Below are positions 15,349 to 23,262 of a DNA stretch of 64,000 bases, piece by piece. Positions within the stretch are counted from its first letter, which is position 1, and every line of letters begins with the position of its first letter. This stretch comes from Rahnella variigena. Lineage in GTDB: Bacteria > Pseudomonadota > Gammaproteobacteria > Enterobacterales > Enterobacteriaceae. Position numbers and translations under genes: made by a program. The notes under the pieces are model-generated. The model ran no database searches and was not told the DNA's origin. It saw only the letters and a program-made list of their open reading frames with translations. Where the stretch lies: NCBI RefSeq assembly GCF_003610915.1, contig NZ_NSDJ01000002.1, positions 310,001 to 374,000 of the forward strand. The letters are read 5' to 3'.

Positions 15349-15755
15349 TCAGAATGGAGGTAAAGGGACTGCAAGAACTTGAAAGGCAACTTGCAGCTAT
15401 GGGTGAAAAAATAGCTGTGAAAGTGATGGCTAATGCGGGTAAGGAGGCGATGCAAATTGTCAGCGCCGATATGCAGCAGCATGCCGGTTATGATGAGAAA
15501 AGCCCCGGTCCGCATATGCGTGACAACATCAAAACCACCTCCCGTAATCGAATGAAAGATGGCCGGTATCTTACCGTTGTCACCATCAGGGTTGGTCCAT
15601 CCAAAGCACATACACAGAAAGCGCTGGCGCAGGAATTTGGCACTGTCAAACAGGTCGCCAGCCCTTTTATGCGGCCTGCGCTGGACTTTAATCGTACCAA
15701 AATACTGAGCATTCTTGCGGTACGTCTCCGTGAGGGTATCGAAAACAATCGTTAA
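15345..15755 (+). CDS. Tail completion protein, HK97 gp10 family
   Basis: 136 aa. The start MIRMEVKGLQELERQLAAMGEKIAVKVMANAGKEAMQIV and the middle SPGPHMRDNIK with HTQKALAQEFGTVKQVASPFMRPAL are diagnostic for the HK97-gp10 family, needed for head-tail joining. Overlap with the previous stop (ATGA). It completes the set connector, stopper, terminator and completion protein. Confidence 0.9.
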   Translation: MIRMEVKGLQELERQLAAMGEKIAVKVMANAGKEAMQIVSADMQQHAGYDEKSPGPHMRDNIKTTSRNRMKDGRYLTVVTIRVGPSKAHTQKALAQEFGTVKQVASPFMRPALDFNRTKILSILAVRLREGIENNR

Positions 15756-15768
15756 ATGAGGCAATGAA

Positions 15769-16223
15769 ATGGCAGATAAAAGCTCTCCGGAATACGCAAT
15801 GCTCCCCGCTGGAACAGTTGTTCTGTGGGGGGGATCGGCGATACCGTGGCGGAAATGCAGCCGCTGATTAACTGTAAAGCGCTTGGGGCAACAGGTGCCA
15901 CGGGTTCCTTTGTTGACTGCACGACCCTGATTGATAAACAGAAACAGTTTATTTCTGATCTGCCGGAAGGCCCTGAAAAATCACTCGGATTTGTCGATGA
16001 CCCGTCTAACACCAGCTTTACAGCTTTCATCAATGCTGCAGAACAGCGTCAAACCGTGCAGTTTTACATCCAGCTGCCGAACGGGCGTACCGCGACAATG
16101 GTAATGGCACTGTCTGGCTGGCAGTTGAATGAAATCACAGCCCCGGCCAGTGATGTTATTCAAATCACTGTCAACGGTAAACAGAACAACATCGACTGGG
16201 GCTATACGGCGCCGGGCAGTTAA
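15769..16223 (+). CDS. Major tail (tube) protein with frameshift at a G7 tract
   Basis: The natural start is ATG 15769 (MADKSSPEYAMLPAGTVVLWG), but this frame meets TGA after 32 codons. The rest of the protein (IGDTVAEMQPLINCK onward, to 16223) continues in the -1 frame. The switch maps to seven G at 15827-15833. Eight G, or a -1 slip on G-GGG-GGA, would restore an uninterrupted protein of about 151 aa reading ...VVLWGGIGDTVAE. The protein polymerises into the tail tube and lies upstream of the tape-measure assembly genes. Explanations: a homopolymer sequencing error, an inactivating mutation, or translational or transcriptional slippage. Without slippage, only a fragment could be made from the GTG at 15825. 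Confidence 0.8.
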
Positions 16224-16246
16224 TCACCATCCTAATAACCTTTGAG

Positions 16247-16269
16247 GCCGCCATATTGGCGGCTTTTTT
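16247..16269 (+). terminator. Intrinsic terminator after tail tube gene
   Basis: GCCGCC / GGCGGC stem (16247-16252 and 16258-16263) followed by six T. It probably lowers expression of downstream tail genes relative to the tube protein. Confidence 0.8.
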
Positions 16270-16283
16270 AATGGAGAATTTTA

Positions 16284-16849
16284 ATGAAAGACCTTAAATC
16301 CCGCTTGTTGTCCCCCGAAACTGTCGCTCATCCGATCGTCTTATTGGGTACGGAGCTATTTATTCGCCGACTCACGGCCTACGAACTGGCCGATTTTGAA
16401 GACAAAGCCGCTCAACTTCGCGCTGATGGTAACACCCGGGACATGGCGCTCGCCGGTGCCTCACTTGTCCTGAATTCCCTGGTCGATGAAAATGGATTGC
16501 CAGCTCAAGACCTTCCGGCACCGGATGAGTTGATGAAGTCCCATTCCTATGCGTCGCTCATTGAGGCGTTGACCAAAGTTCAGCGTCACAGTTACGGCAC
16601 GCTCGAGGAAGCGAAAAAAAACTAAGGGACTCCCCCTGGCTGAGGCTGGTCTTTTCACTGGCTGAGCGCTTCGGGGAGTCTGACCCACGGAAAATTGCCA
16701 ACTTACCGGCTGAAATTCTTTTGCACTGGGAGGCCTGGTTCTCTCTTTCCGGTAATGCCGAACCGCCTGACCCGGCGGCGCCGGTTGTTGCCACCAATAC
16801 CCCTGCTGACCGGCAGTGTGCCGATGTTATGAGGATCCTTGGACAATGA
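16284..16849 (+). CDS. Tail assembly chaperones G and G-T (programmed -1 frameshift)
   Basis: The zero frame gives a 113-aa gpG-like chaperone (16284-16625: MKDLKSRLLSP, then LFIRRLTAYELADFEDKA) ending at GCG AAA AAA AAC TAA. An A8 run (16614-16621) gives the slippery heptamer A-AAA-AAC at 16616-16622. After a -1 slip the frame stays open to TGA 16847-16849, adding 75 residues (LRDSPWLRLVFSLAERFGESDPRKI...VMRILGQ). This is the conserved lambda G/G-T arrangement; the two products chaperone tape measure and tube assembly in a fixed ratio. The T extension ends by overlapping the tape measure start (ATGA). The slip is inferred from frame structure, slippery site and position. Confidence 0.9.
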
Positions 16850-19824
16850 GTGATGTCGCAAGCCTGTCAGTTGCCCTGCATCTCAATTCGGCAACCTTCA
16901 AATCTCAGATTACAGATGCGTATCAGAAGGCAGGGCAAGCCAGCAAGAAATTCAACGAACAAGCGACGTCTCAGGCAAACGAATTGTCTGAAGCCATTGC
17001 AAAGACCGTCACGGCGGCAAAAAATATTAGCGGCCAAAGTGCAGGTGCCGACCAGTTTGCCGGAGCGACCCGTGGCGCCGGCCAGCTTAACTTTGTGCTT
17101 CATGAGGTGGCTGCTGGCAGCAATGTAGCCAGCAGCACGATCATTAATGCACTGATCCCGGCCGTTCATTCACTGAAAGGCCAGCTTGATGGTTCAACCA
17201 GCGGCTGGCAGGCGCAGCAAGAAGCCGCAAAAAACGCCGCTGCTGAGTTGGCAACAGTCGCACAGGCACAGATAGCGGCGGCTCAGGCAGAAAAACAGGC
17301 AGCCATTAACCAGGCCGCTATTGCTGAAAAAACGATTGTGGCCGCGCAGGCGCAGCGCGATCAGGCCATCGCGCTTGATGAGTATTACGCCAAACAAACC
17401 GAAGTTAACAAGCTTTACGGTCTCAGCGTCAGTTATCAGGATGAACACCTGAAAAACGAACGAGCGATCATCGAAGCAAACCGTCTCGAAGCCAGCGGAC
17501 TGGATAAGTTGAAAGCGGCAAAAGCGTCTGCGATTGCTGCGGATCTGGCTGAAACGGAAGGCAAGGCGGCTTTGGTTGGCGCAACGGAGGCGGCGGCGGC
17601 GGCAAATACCCAACTTTCCATTACGCAGCGTATTGCCGCCTCCAGCAGCCGCGCACTGAGTGGTGCGATGAGCCTGCTTGGTGGGCCGGTCGGGATTGGT
17701 CTGAGCGTGCTGGCCGCGGGCGGCACACTGCTTTACACCGAATTCAAAAAAGCAGAAGAGCAAACCAAGAAACTCAATGCTGCCGTGCTCGACCTGAGCA
17801 CGTCATCCCTTGTATCAGCTTCGGACCTTAAAAAACTGAATGGTGAACTGGGGAACACTGATGTAGCGGTCGATGCCATTACAGCATCGGTTAAAGGGGG
17901 TTTTAGCGGACAGATGTTAACGAACGTCGCGACTCTGGCAAATGCCTATGCTCAGGCCGGTGGCAGTGCTCAGGACTTGGTTAATTCTCTGACGTCGCTT
18001 CGTGGTGAGCCTGTAGCCGCGATGGAAAAACTGACGGCATCAGGAATTGCTCTGAGCAGTTCAGTCATCAGCCAGGTCATGGCGTTAAGCCAACGCGGTG
18101 AAGCTGCGCAGGCCAGTCAAATTCTGATCGAGGCGGCAATTCAGGCAGAAAAAGAGCGTCTTGCAGAACTGGGGATTGAAGTCGATAAGACAGCTGAATC
18201 GGTGAAGAACCTCGGGATAATGTGGGGAACTACCGGGGAGCAATCCTCAATAGCGCTCGGCGGGGCAATTGATAAAGCGAAGGTTGCGCAGCAGCAGTTT
18301 GATGATGTTTCGCGTCGTTTCATTGCTTCCAGTAAAGCCGGTTATGCGGAAGCACAAAATGAAAGGTTAAAGAATTCAGCAGGCCTGAAAAATTATCTGG
18401 CCGAGGGTACCAGCGCTGCTGAGAAGCGCGCGACAGCTATCAAAAAACTCAACAACAGTATTTATTCGTCCAATTCATCTGAGTATCAGAACATCCTGAA
18501 GGGGATTAATGATGAATACGATAAAGCGACCAAAAAGAATAAGCCGCGGTCAACCTCTGGTGAGAGCGAAGGCCAGCGCGCTCTGGAACAGGCTCAGCAG
18601 CGAAATGCTGTGTTGCGGGAGCAAGCACAAACAACTGATGCGCTGACCGACTCGGAACGTCAACTGGCAGCGTTTGATCAAAAAATTGCGGGGCTGAAAG
18701 GCCAAACCCTGAATGCCAGTCAACAGAGCCTGGTCAACATGCAGGGGCAGATTCGTGCGCAGATGCAATCAAATGTCCAGTTAGAGAAAGAAGCCGCGCT
18801 GCGGAAGGTTTCGCAGAAGTACCAGGACGAAAGCCGTAAATGGACGGAAGAAGCGGATGCAATGCAGCGAGAAGCCGCGATTAATCTCGGTAAATACAGC
18901 CAGTCTGACAGCGAGTCCGCAGATGCTGATGCGCGAAACGCAATCATCAACCGATTCAACCAACGCCGGATTGCTCTTGAAAAAGACTTCACTGATAAAT
19001 CGTCAACGGAATATCAGGCCCGTTTGGCAGATCTGGAGAATGCCAAACAACAAGAGCTGCAGATCACTGAGCAAACCAATCAGGACAAACTCACCGCTGA
19101 ACAGGATTACAGTGCGGGTTTCCGCCGCGGTACGCTTAACTGGATTGACAGCGCACGTGATGCAAATAGCCAGATTGCCACTTTCTCATCTGGCCTTTTC
19201 GACAGCATGACTGATTCTCTGGCGACTTTTGCCACAACAGGTAAATTCAGTTTTAAATCATTTACTACATCTGTTCTTTCCGATTTGGCAAAAATCGCTG
19301 CGCGGATCGCTATGTCCAGCGCACTAGAGGGCATCTTTGGGGCAGCAACTAGCCTGTTTGGTTCCGGCGCAGCGGCTTCTGGAGCTGGCACAGCAGCGAG
19401 TGGTTTTTCAACCGGTGCCTATAGCAATCTTTCATTGAATGCAAAGGGGGGCGTTTATAACTCACCGAGTCTGAGTGCATACAGTAACGGCATCGTAAGT
19501 TCGCCGACCATGTTCGCTTTTGCGAAGGGGGCCGGATTGATGGGCGAAGCGGGGCCGGAAGCTATCATGCCGCTAACGCGGGGATCTGATGGTTCGCTTG
19601 GGGTGCGCGCGGTCGGTGGGAGTTCTGCGGGCACGACCGCCTCTGCTGCACCTCAGGTGTATATCACCATCGACAGCAGCGGCGATTCTTCATCGCAATC
19701 CACTTCTGGCTGGGAACAGTTCGGTTCGCAGATCGCTAACTACGTTAACCAACTTTATCAGCAGAATAAGTCAAAGGATTTACGCCCAGGTGGCGATATT
19801 TGGAATGCTATAAAAAGCAGGTGA
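16846..19824 (+). CDS. Tape measure protein, lambda H family
   Basis: 992 aa from ATG 16846 (an upstream GTG at 16816 lies within the T extension and is rejected). It sets tail length and is ejected with the DNA. N-terminus VASLSVALHLNSATFKSQITDAYQKAG is typical of the lambda-family tape measure. Very long Ala/Gln/Glu-rich helical parts (about 40-270 and 580-760) flank a Gly-rich hydrophobic segment (MSLLGGPVGIGLSVLAAGGTLL) that could span a membrane during ejection. The C-terminal MGEAGPEAIMPLTRGSDGSLGVRA is the conserved end motif. The start overlaps the stop of the T extension, which couples their translation. Confidence 0.93.
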   Translation: MSDVASLSVALHLNSATFKSQITDAYQKAGQASKKFNEQATSQANELSEAIAKTVTAAKNISGQSAGADQFAGATRGAGQLNFVLHEVAAGSNVASSTIINALIPAVHSLKGQLDGSTSGWQAQQEAAKNAAAELATVAQAQIAAAQAEKQAAINQAAIAEKTIVAAQAQRDQAIALDEYYAKQTEVNKLYGLSVSYQDEHLKNERAIIEANRLEASGLDKLKAAKASAIAADLAETEGKAALVGATEAAAAANTQLSITQRIAASSSRALSGAMSLLGGPVGIGLSVLAAGGTLLYTEFKKAEEQTKKLNAAVLDLSTSSLVSASDLKKLNGELGNTDVAVDAITASVKGGFSGQMLTNVATLANAYAQAGGSAQDLVNSLTSLRGEPVAAMEKLTASGIALSSSVISQVMALSQRGEAAQASQILIEAAIQAEKERLAELGIEVDKTAESVKNLGIMWGTTGEQSSIALGGAIDKAKVAQQQFDDVSRRFIASSKAGYAEAQNERLKNSAGLKNYLAEGTSAAEKRATAIKKLNNSIYSSNSSEYQNILKGINDEYDKATKKNKPRSTSGESEGQRALEQAQQRNAVLREQAQTTDALTDSERQLAAFDQKIAGLKGQTLNASQQSLVNMQGQIRAQMQSNVQLEKEAALRKVSQKYQDESRKWTEEADAMQREAAINLGKYSQSDSESADADARNAIINRFNQRRIALEKDFTDKSSTEYQARLADLENAKQQELQITEQTNQDKLTAEQDYSAGFRRGTLNWIDSARDANSQIATFSSGLFDSMTDSLATFATTGKFSFKSFTTSVLSDLAKIAARIAMSSALEGIFGAATSLFGSGAAASGAGTAASGFSTGAYSNLSLNAKGGVYNSPSLSAYSNGIVSSPTMFAFAKGAGLMGEAGPEAIMPLTRGSDGSLGVRAVGGSSAGTTASAAPQVYITIDSSGDSSSQSTSGWEQFGSQIANYVNQLYQQNKSKDLRPGGDIWNAIKSR

Positions 19825-19827
19825 TAA

Positions 19828-20166
19828 ATGGCTATTGAAACATTCACATGGTATCCACGGGTGAACGCTGAGGCGGATGTAAAACACCGCGTAAGAAAGG
19901 CCAGTTTTGGCGATGGCTATACACAGGTCGCGGGGGATGGGATTAATCCGCGCGCACAAGAATGGAATCTGAGTTTCATCGGCACAGAGGAATACATTCA
20001 GCCAATTCTGGACTTTCTCGATCGTATGGGCGGGACTAAATCATTTCTTTGGAAGCCACCACTCAATCCGTTGGGTTTTTGGCGTTGTTATGAATATAAA
20101 GCGGTCCCGATGGGAGGAGATAACTACACACTCACAGCCACTTTTGAGCAGGCATTCAAACCATGA
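19828..20166 (+). CDS. Minor tail protein, lambda M family
   Basis: 112 aa, distal tail protein. The motifs FTWYPRVNAEADVKHRVRKASFGDGYTQVAGDGIN at the start and FLWKPPLNPLGFWRCYEY near the end are diagnostic for lambda gpM. It initiates tail tip assembly with L, K, I and J, in the same order as lambda. Its stop overlaps the next start by four bases. Confidence 0.93.
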   Translation: MAIETFTWYPRVNAEADVKHRVRKASFGDGYTQVAGDGINPRAQEWNLSFIGTEEYIQPILDFLDRMGGTKSFLWKPPLNPLGFWRCYEYKAVPMGGDNYTLTATFEQAFKP

Positions 20167-20918
20167 TAAACAGTGATTATCAGAAATTAGAGCCGGGGGA
20201 CACTGTCCGCCTGTTTGAAGTGGACGGCACCGCTTTTGGCACGGGCGAAGTGCTTCGGTTTCACAATTACAATCTGGCATACACCGAGGCAGAAATCGTG
20301 GCCGCCGGTGGCGATGAATCGAAACTGCCAGCGAAATCCATCTGGTGGCAGGGTAACGAATATTCAGCTTGGCCTGTTCAGATTGAGGGAATCGAAGCAT
20401 CAACCAGCGGCAGTAGTGCGCAGCCAAAACTGACAGTGGCAAACCTCGACGGTTCGATCACGGCCCTTTGTCTGGCTTACGATGACATGCTTCAGGCCGT
20501 GGTGACGATTCACGATACGCTGGCGCAATATCTCGACGCCCGAAACTTTGCGGGCGGGAATGCCACGGCGGACGCCACGCAGGAAAAGCTGCAGGTTTTC
20601 TACGTCGACAGCAAGAGCATGGAAACCAACATCTCTGTTGAGTTCACGCTGAGCAGCCCGATGGATTTGCAGGGATTGATGATCCCGACGCGGCAACTTC
20701 ATTCTCTTTGCACCTGGTGCATTCGTGGAAAATACCGTTCAGGGGATGGATGTGATTACGCCGGTACCAACTATTTCGATAAGCATGGTAATCCGGTTAG
20801 CGATCCCTCGCTCGACGTATGCAACGGCACGCTGAACTCTGGCTGCAAGCCCCGCTTCGGGGCAAACAACGAATTGCCGTTCGGCGGCTTCCCGGGCACC
20901 TCTCTGATTAAGAGCTGA
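20163..20918 (+). CDS. Minor tail protein L, iron-sulfur tip protein
   Basis: 251 aa, lambda gpL family. The N-terminal half is beta-rich (DTVRLFEVDGT, IWWQGNEYSAWPVQIEGIE). The C-terminal domain has the conserved cysteines SLCTWCIRGKYRSGDGCDY, DVCNGTLNSGC followed by RFG. In lambda these residues bind a [4Fe-4S] cluster; all expected cysteines are visible here. It forms part of the tail tip hub. Coupled to M by overlap and two bases before K. Confidence 0.93.
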   Translation: MINSDYQKLEPGDTVRLFEVDGTAFGTGEVLRFHNYNLAYTEAEIVAAGGDESKLPAKSIWWQGNEYSAWPVQIEGIEASTSGSSAQPKLTVANLDGSITALCLAYDDMLQAVVTIHDTLAQYLDARNFAGGNATADATQEKLQVFYVDSKSMETNISVEFTLSSPMDLQGLMIPTRQLHSLCTWCIRGKYRSGDGCDYAGTNYFDKHGNPVSDPSLDVCNGTLNSGCKPRFGANNELPFGGFPGTSLIKS

Positions 20919-20920
20919 AT

Positions 20921-21631
20921 ATGCGAGATAAAACCCTGCAGGCTATTTTTGAACATGCCCGGCAGAGCTACCCGTACGAATGCTGTGGCGTGGTTGCACA
21001 GAAAAGCCGGGTAGAACGTTACTTTCCTTGTGCAAATCTGGCAGCTAACCCCACCGAAGATTTTCATCTTGATCCTGTGGGATACACTGATGCTGAGGAT
21101 TGGGGAACGGTTATTTCTATCGTTCACAGCCATCCTGATGCAACGACGCAGCCCAGCGAACTGGATAGGGTGCAGTGCGATGCAACCGAATTACCCTGGC
21201 ATATTGTGAGCTGGCCGGAGGGGGATTTTCGAACCATCCAGCCGCGCGGTGAACTCCCTTTGCTCGAGCGCCCGTTTGTACTCGGGCATTCAGATTGCTG
21301 GGGATTGGTCATGAGCTATTACAGGCAAACGCACGGCATCGAACTTACCGATTACCGCGTGGATTACCCATGGTGGGAGAATGACTATCCGGATAATTTT
21401 TATCAGGACTGCTGGTATGAATGCGGGTTCCGAGAATTTAGCGGGCCGCCTATGCCTGGCGATATGGTGATCATGCAGGTTCAATCCAATAAATGGAATC
21501 ACGCTGGGATCCTGCTGGAAGGCAATATGCTTCTGCACCATATGTATGGCATGCTCAGTAATCGGGTACCTTATGGTGGGTACTGGCAAGAGCGGACAAT
21601 GAAAATTGTCCGACATATGAATCTTATATAA
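20921..21631 (+). CDS. Tail assembly protein K, JAMM and NlpC/P60 peptidase
   Basis: 236 aa with two peptidase-like domains, as in lambda gpK. Residues 1-about 105 form a JAMM/MPN domain with E20, H69-S-H71-P, S79 and D82 as metal and catalytic positions. Residues about 118-236 form an NlpC/P60 domain with C126 (LGHSDCWGL) and H194 (WNHAGILL). The first may process a tail protein, the second may cleave peptidoglycan on entry; both are family inference. In lambda, I follows K directly; here two AT-rich genes separate them. Confidence 0.93.
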   Translation: MRDKTLQAIFEHARQSYPYECCGVVAQKSRVERYFPCANLAANPTEDFHLDPVGYTDAEDWGTVISIVHSHPDATTQPSELDRVQCDATELPWHIVSWPEGDFRTIQPRGELPLLERPFVLGHSDCWGLVMSYYRQTHGIELTDYRVDYPWWENDYPDNFYQDCWYECGFREFSGPPMPGDMVIMQVQSNKWNHAGILLEGNMLLHHMYGMLSNRVPYGGYWQERTMKIVRHMNLI

Positions 21632-21642
21632 CAGCATTGCCT

Positions 21643-21651
21643 TGCTATAAT
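21643..21651 (+). promoter_or_regulatory. Extended -10 promoter of the moron pair
   Basis: TGCTATAAT is a perfect extended -10 element; a weak -35 (CTTATA) lies about 17 bp upstream. It lies 12 bases after the K stop and 47 bases before the 21698 start, so it can express the morons from the lysogen independently of the late operon. Confidence 0.6.
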
Positions 21652-21697
21652 CTGGTGGTAGGATGCTATTACTTGTTATGGATTAGAGGATAGGGAA

Positions 21698-22135
21698 ATG
21701 CGGATATTAGGTTTAATGATTTTAGTGGTTGGTATCATATTCGCTATATCAGCGTTCACAATGGATGTGAGTGTTTTAGCTGGAAATGGGTATAGAGTAA
21801 ATAACATTGGACTGATGTCTACAAGACAAAATGGAATAATACTTGGAGGCTTCATAAGCCTATGCGGGCTGTTGCTGGCTATATTTGCCGATAAGCTTAA
21901 AAGCTCGGATTTAAAGCAAGTGAAGTGTCCATTTTGTGCGGAGAGGATCAGTCCAGAAGCCATAAAATGTAAGCACTGTGGAAGCAATGTGGAAAAGAAT
22001 CCCTTGACCGAAATAGCTGCTGGAAATGATGAAGTTAATCATGATTCTTCATATCCTATATATTTATTGGTAGCGGTTTTGTGTATTTTTGCCGTTATAG
22101 GTGTAAGTTTAATCATTTCTCGAATGCATTATTAA
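21698..22135 (+). CDS. Moron: membrane protein with zinc ribbon
   Basis: 145 aa. Two hydrophobic segments (about 2-22 and 43-63), then a cytoplasmic zinc ribbon with two CxxC pairs (CPFCAERISPEAIKCKHCG, about 74-92), and a third membrane helix near the C-terminus (about 120-140). AT-rich, with codon use unlike the tail genes. It has its own extended -10 promoter and a good ribosome site (AGAGGATAGGGAA). Such genes within tail operons are typical lysogenic-conversion morons. The zinc-ribbon membrane build is seen in many uncharacterised proteins; no function can be named. Confidence 0.72.
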   Translation: MRILGLMILVVGIIFAISAFTMDVSVLAGNGYRVNNIGLMSTRQNGIILGGFISLCGLLLAIFADKLKSSDLKQVKCPFCAERISPEAIKCKHCGSNVEKNPLTEIAAGNDEVNHDSSYPIYLLVAVLCIFAVIGVSLIISRMHY

Positions 22136-22143
22136 GGATGACT

Positions 22144-22554
22144 ATGAGATATATACTTATTTCATTGTTGGCACTTGGTCTGGCAGGGTGCTCGACAACG
22201 CCAGTATCTTCAAGCCTAGCAAAAGAGGTCAAAGCGTCCTCTTCCTACCAATTTAGACAAGGATACGTGCCTGTGACAATCATTAGAGATAAAGGGATGA
22301 TTGCTAGTGCATGTGCAATAACCGCATTTATTAATGGCAATAAAGTTGCTGAATTGAACACCAGCGAAAAAGTTGTCGCATACGTCGAGCCTGGTGAATT
22401 GATTGTCGGTGCTGGATTTATAGGATCAGGCCTATGCAATGGGGCTCCAAAAAGAGAGAGAGAATTTATAATCAAAGAAGCACAACCACGAAGCCTACGC
22501 ATATTTATTGATCAAAGTGCTAATGTAGACATTCTGCCGACCACTGAATATTGA
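22144..22554 (+). CDS. Moron: outer-membrane-type lipoprotein
   Basis: 136 aa from ATG 22144 (AAGGA at good distance; an ATG six bases upstream is possible). The signal MRYILISLLALGLAGC carries a LAGC lipobox with Cys16. Residue +2 after Cys is Ser, which allows transfer to the outer membrane. The rest is a small beta-rich domain (VTIIRDKGMIASACAI, INGNKVAEL, KVVAYVEPGELIVGAG, RSLRIFID) resembling DUF2846-like lipoproteins; this is tentative. Follows the zinc-ribbon gene by 8 bases and shares its promoter. Surface exclusion or serum resistance (as for lambda Bor) are possible by analogy only. Confidence 0.75.
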   Translation: MRYILISLLALGLAGCSTTPVSSSLAKEVKASSSYQFRQGYVPVTIIRDKGMIASACAITAFINGNKVAELNTSEKVVAYVEPGELIVGAGFIGSGLCNGAPKREREFIIKEAQPRSLRIFIDQSANVDILPTTEY

Positions 22555-22612
22555 CATAACCGATTAGCGAACAAAGTCAGCCTAAGAGCTGGCTTTTTTT
22601 ATGAGGATTTTT

Positions 22613-23203
22613 ATGCAAGGAATAATGACTAAAATTGAGCTTGGCGGTTCTTTGGGGAAAATATTTGGGAAAACCCATCACCGACTCATCAGAACAGTGG
22701 GGGAAGTAGGAAAAGCATTAAGCTGTACAATCCCTGAATTTGGACGCTATATGAATAATAGTAAACAAAGAGGGATTACTTACGCTGTATTCAGAGGAAA
22801 GAAGAACATAGGAGAGGATGATTTAGGTTATCCGGTCACGGAAGAGGTTATAAAAATTATCCCCCTGATAATTGGAAGTAAAAAGGCAGGGCTTCTACAG
22901 ACAATTCTCGGCGCTGTTATCATTGCAGCTGCATTTGTGGTTTCTTTTACCCCGTTTGCTGCCGCATCTCCATTTTTATATGCGATGGGTGCATCGATGG
23001 CGCTGGGAGGTGTAATCCAATTACTTTCACCACAAACTGCTGGTTTATCCAGTAAGCAAGATGCAGATAACCAAGCATCTTACGCCTTCGGCGGTGTCAC
23101 AAATACGGCTGCTCAGGGCTATCCGGTACCGCTTCTGTATGGGAAACGCCGAATCGGCGGTGCTATTATTTCCGCCGGGATTTATGTCGAAGATCAGCAG
23201 TAA
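22613..23203 (+). CDS. Tail assembly protein I, lambda family
   Basis: 196 aa from ATG 22613 (GAGG six bases upstream; ATGs at 22601 and 22625 are in frame alternatives). The sequence has the gpI pattern: N-terminal ubiquitin-like part (MTKIELGGSLGKIFGKTHHRLIRTVGEVGKAL), a hydrophobic Ala/Gly-rich middle (ILGAVIIAAAFVVSF... about 98-130) and a conserved end (NTAAQGYPVPLLYGKRRIGGAIISAGIY). In lambda, I is needed for tip assembly and is not kept in the virion. Low GC at its 5' end marks the edge of the moron insertion. Confidence 0.9.
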   Translation: MQGIMTKIELGGSLGKIFGKTHHRLIRTVGEVGKALSCTIPEFGRYMNNSKQRGITYAVFRGKKNIGEDDLGYPVTEEVIKIIPLIIGSKKAGLLQTILGAVIIAAAFVVSFTPFAAASPFLYAMGASMALGGVIQLLSPQTAGLSSKQDADNQASYAFGGVTNTAAQGYPVPLLYGKRRIGGAIISAGIYVEDQQ

Positions 23204-23227
23204 ACCCTACCTACAATTCTTCCATTA

Positions 23228-23251
23228 AGGTCGCTCAGGCGGCCTTTTTTT
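23228..23251 (+). terminator. Intrinsic terminator before J
   Basis: AGGTCGC / GCGGCCT stem (one G-T pair) with TCAG loop and seven T, right before the J ribosome site. Confidence 0.8.
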
Positions 23252-23262
23252 ATGGGCGCAAT

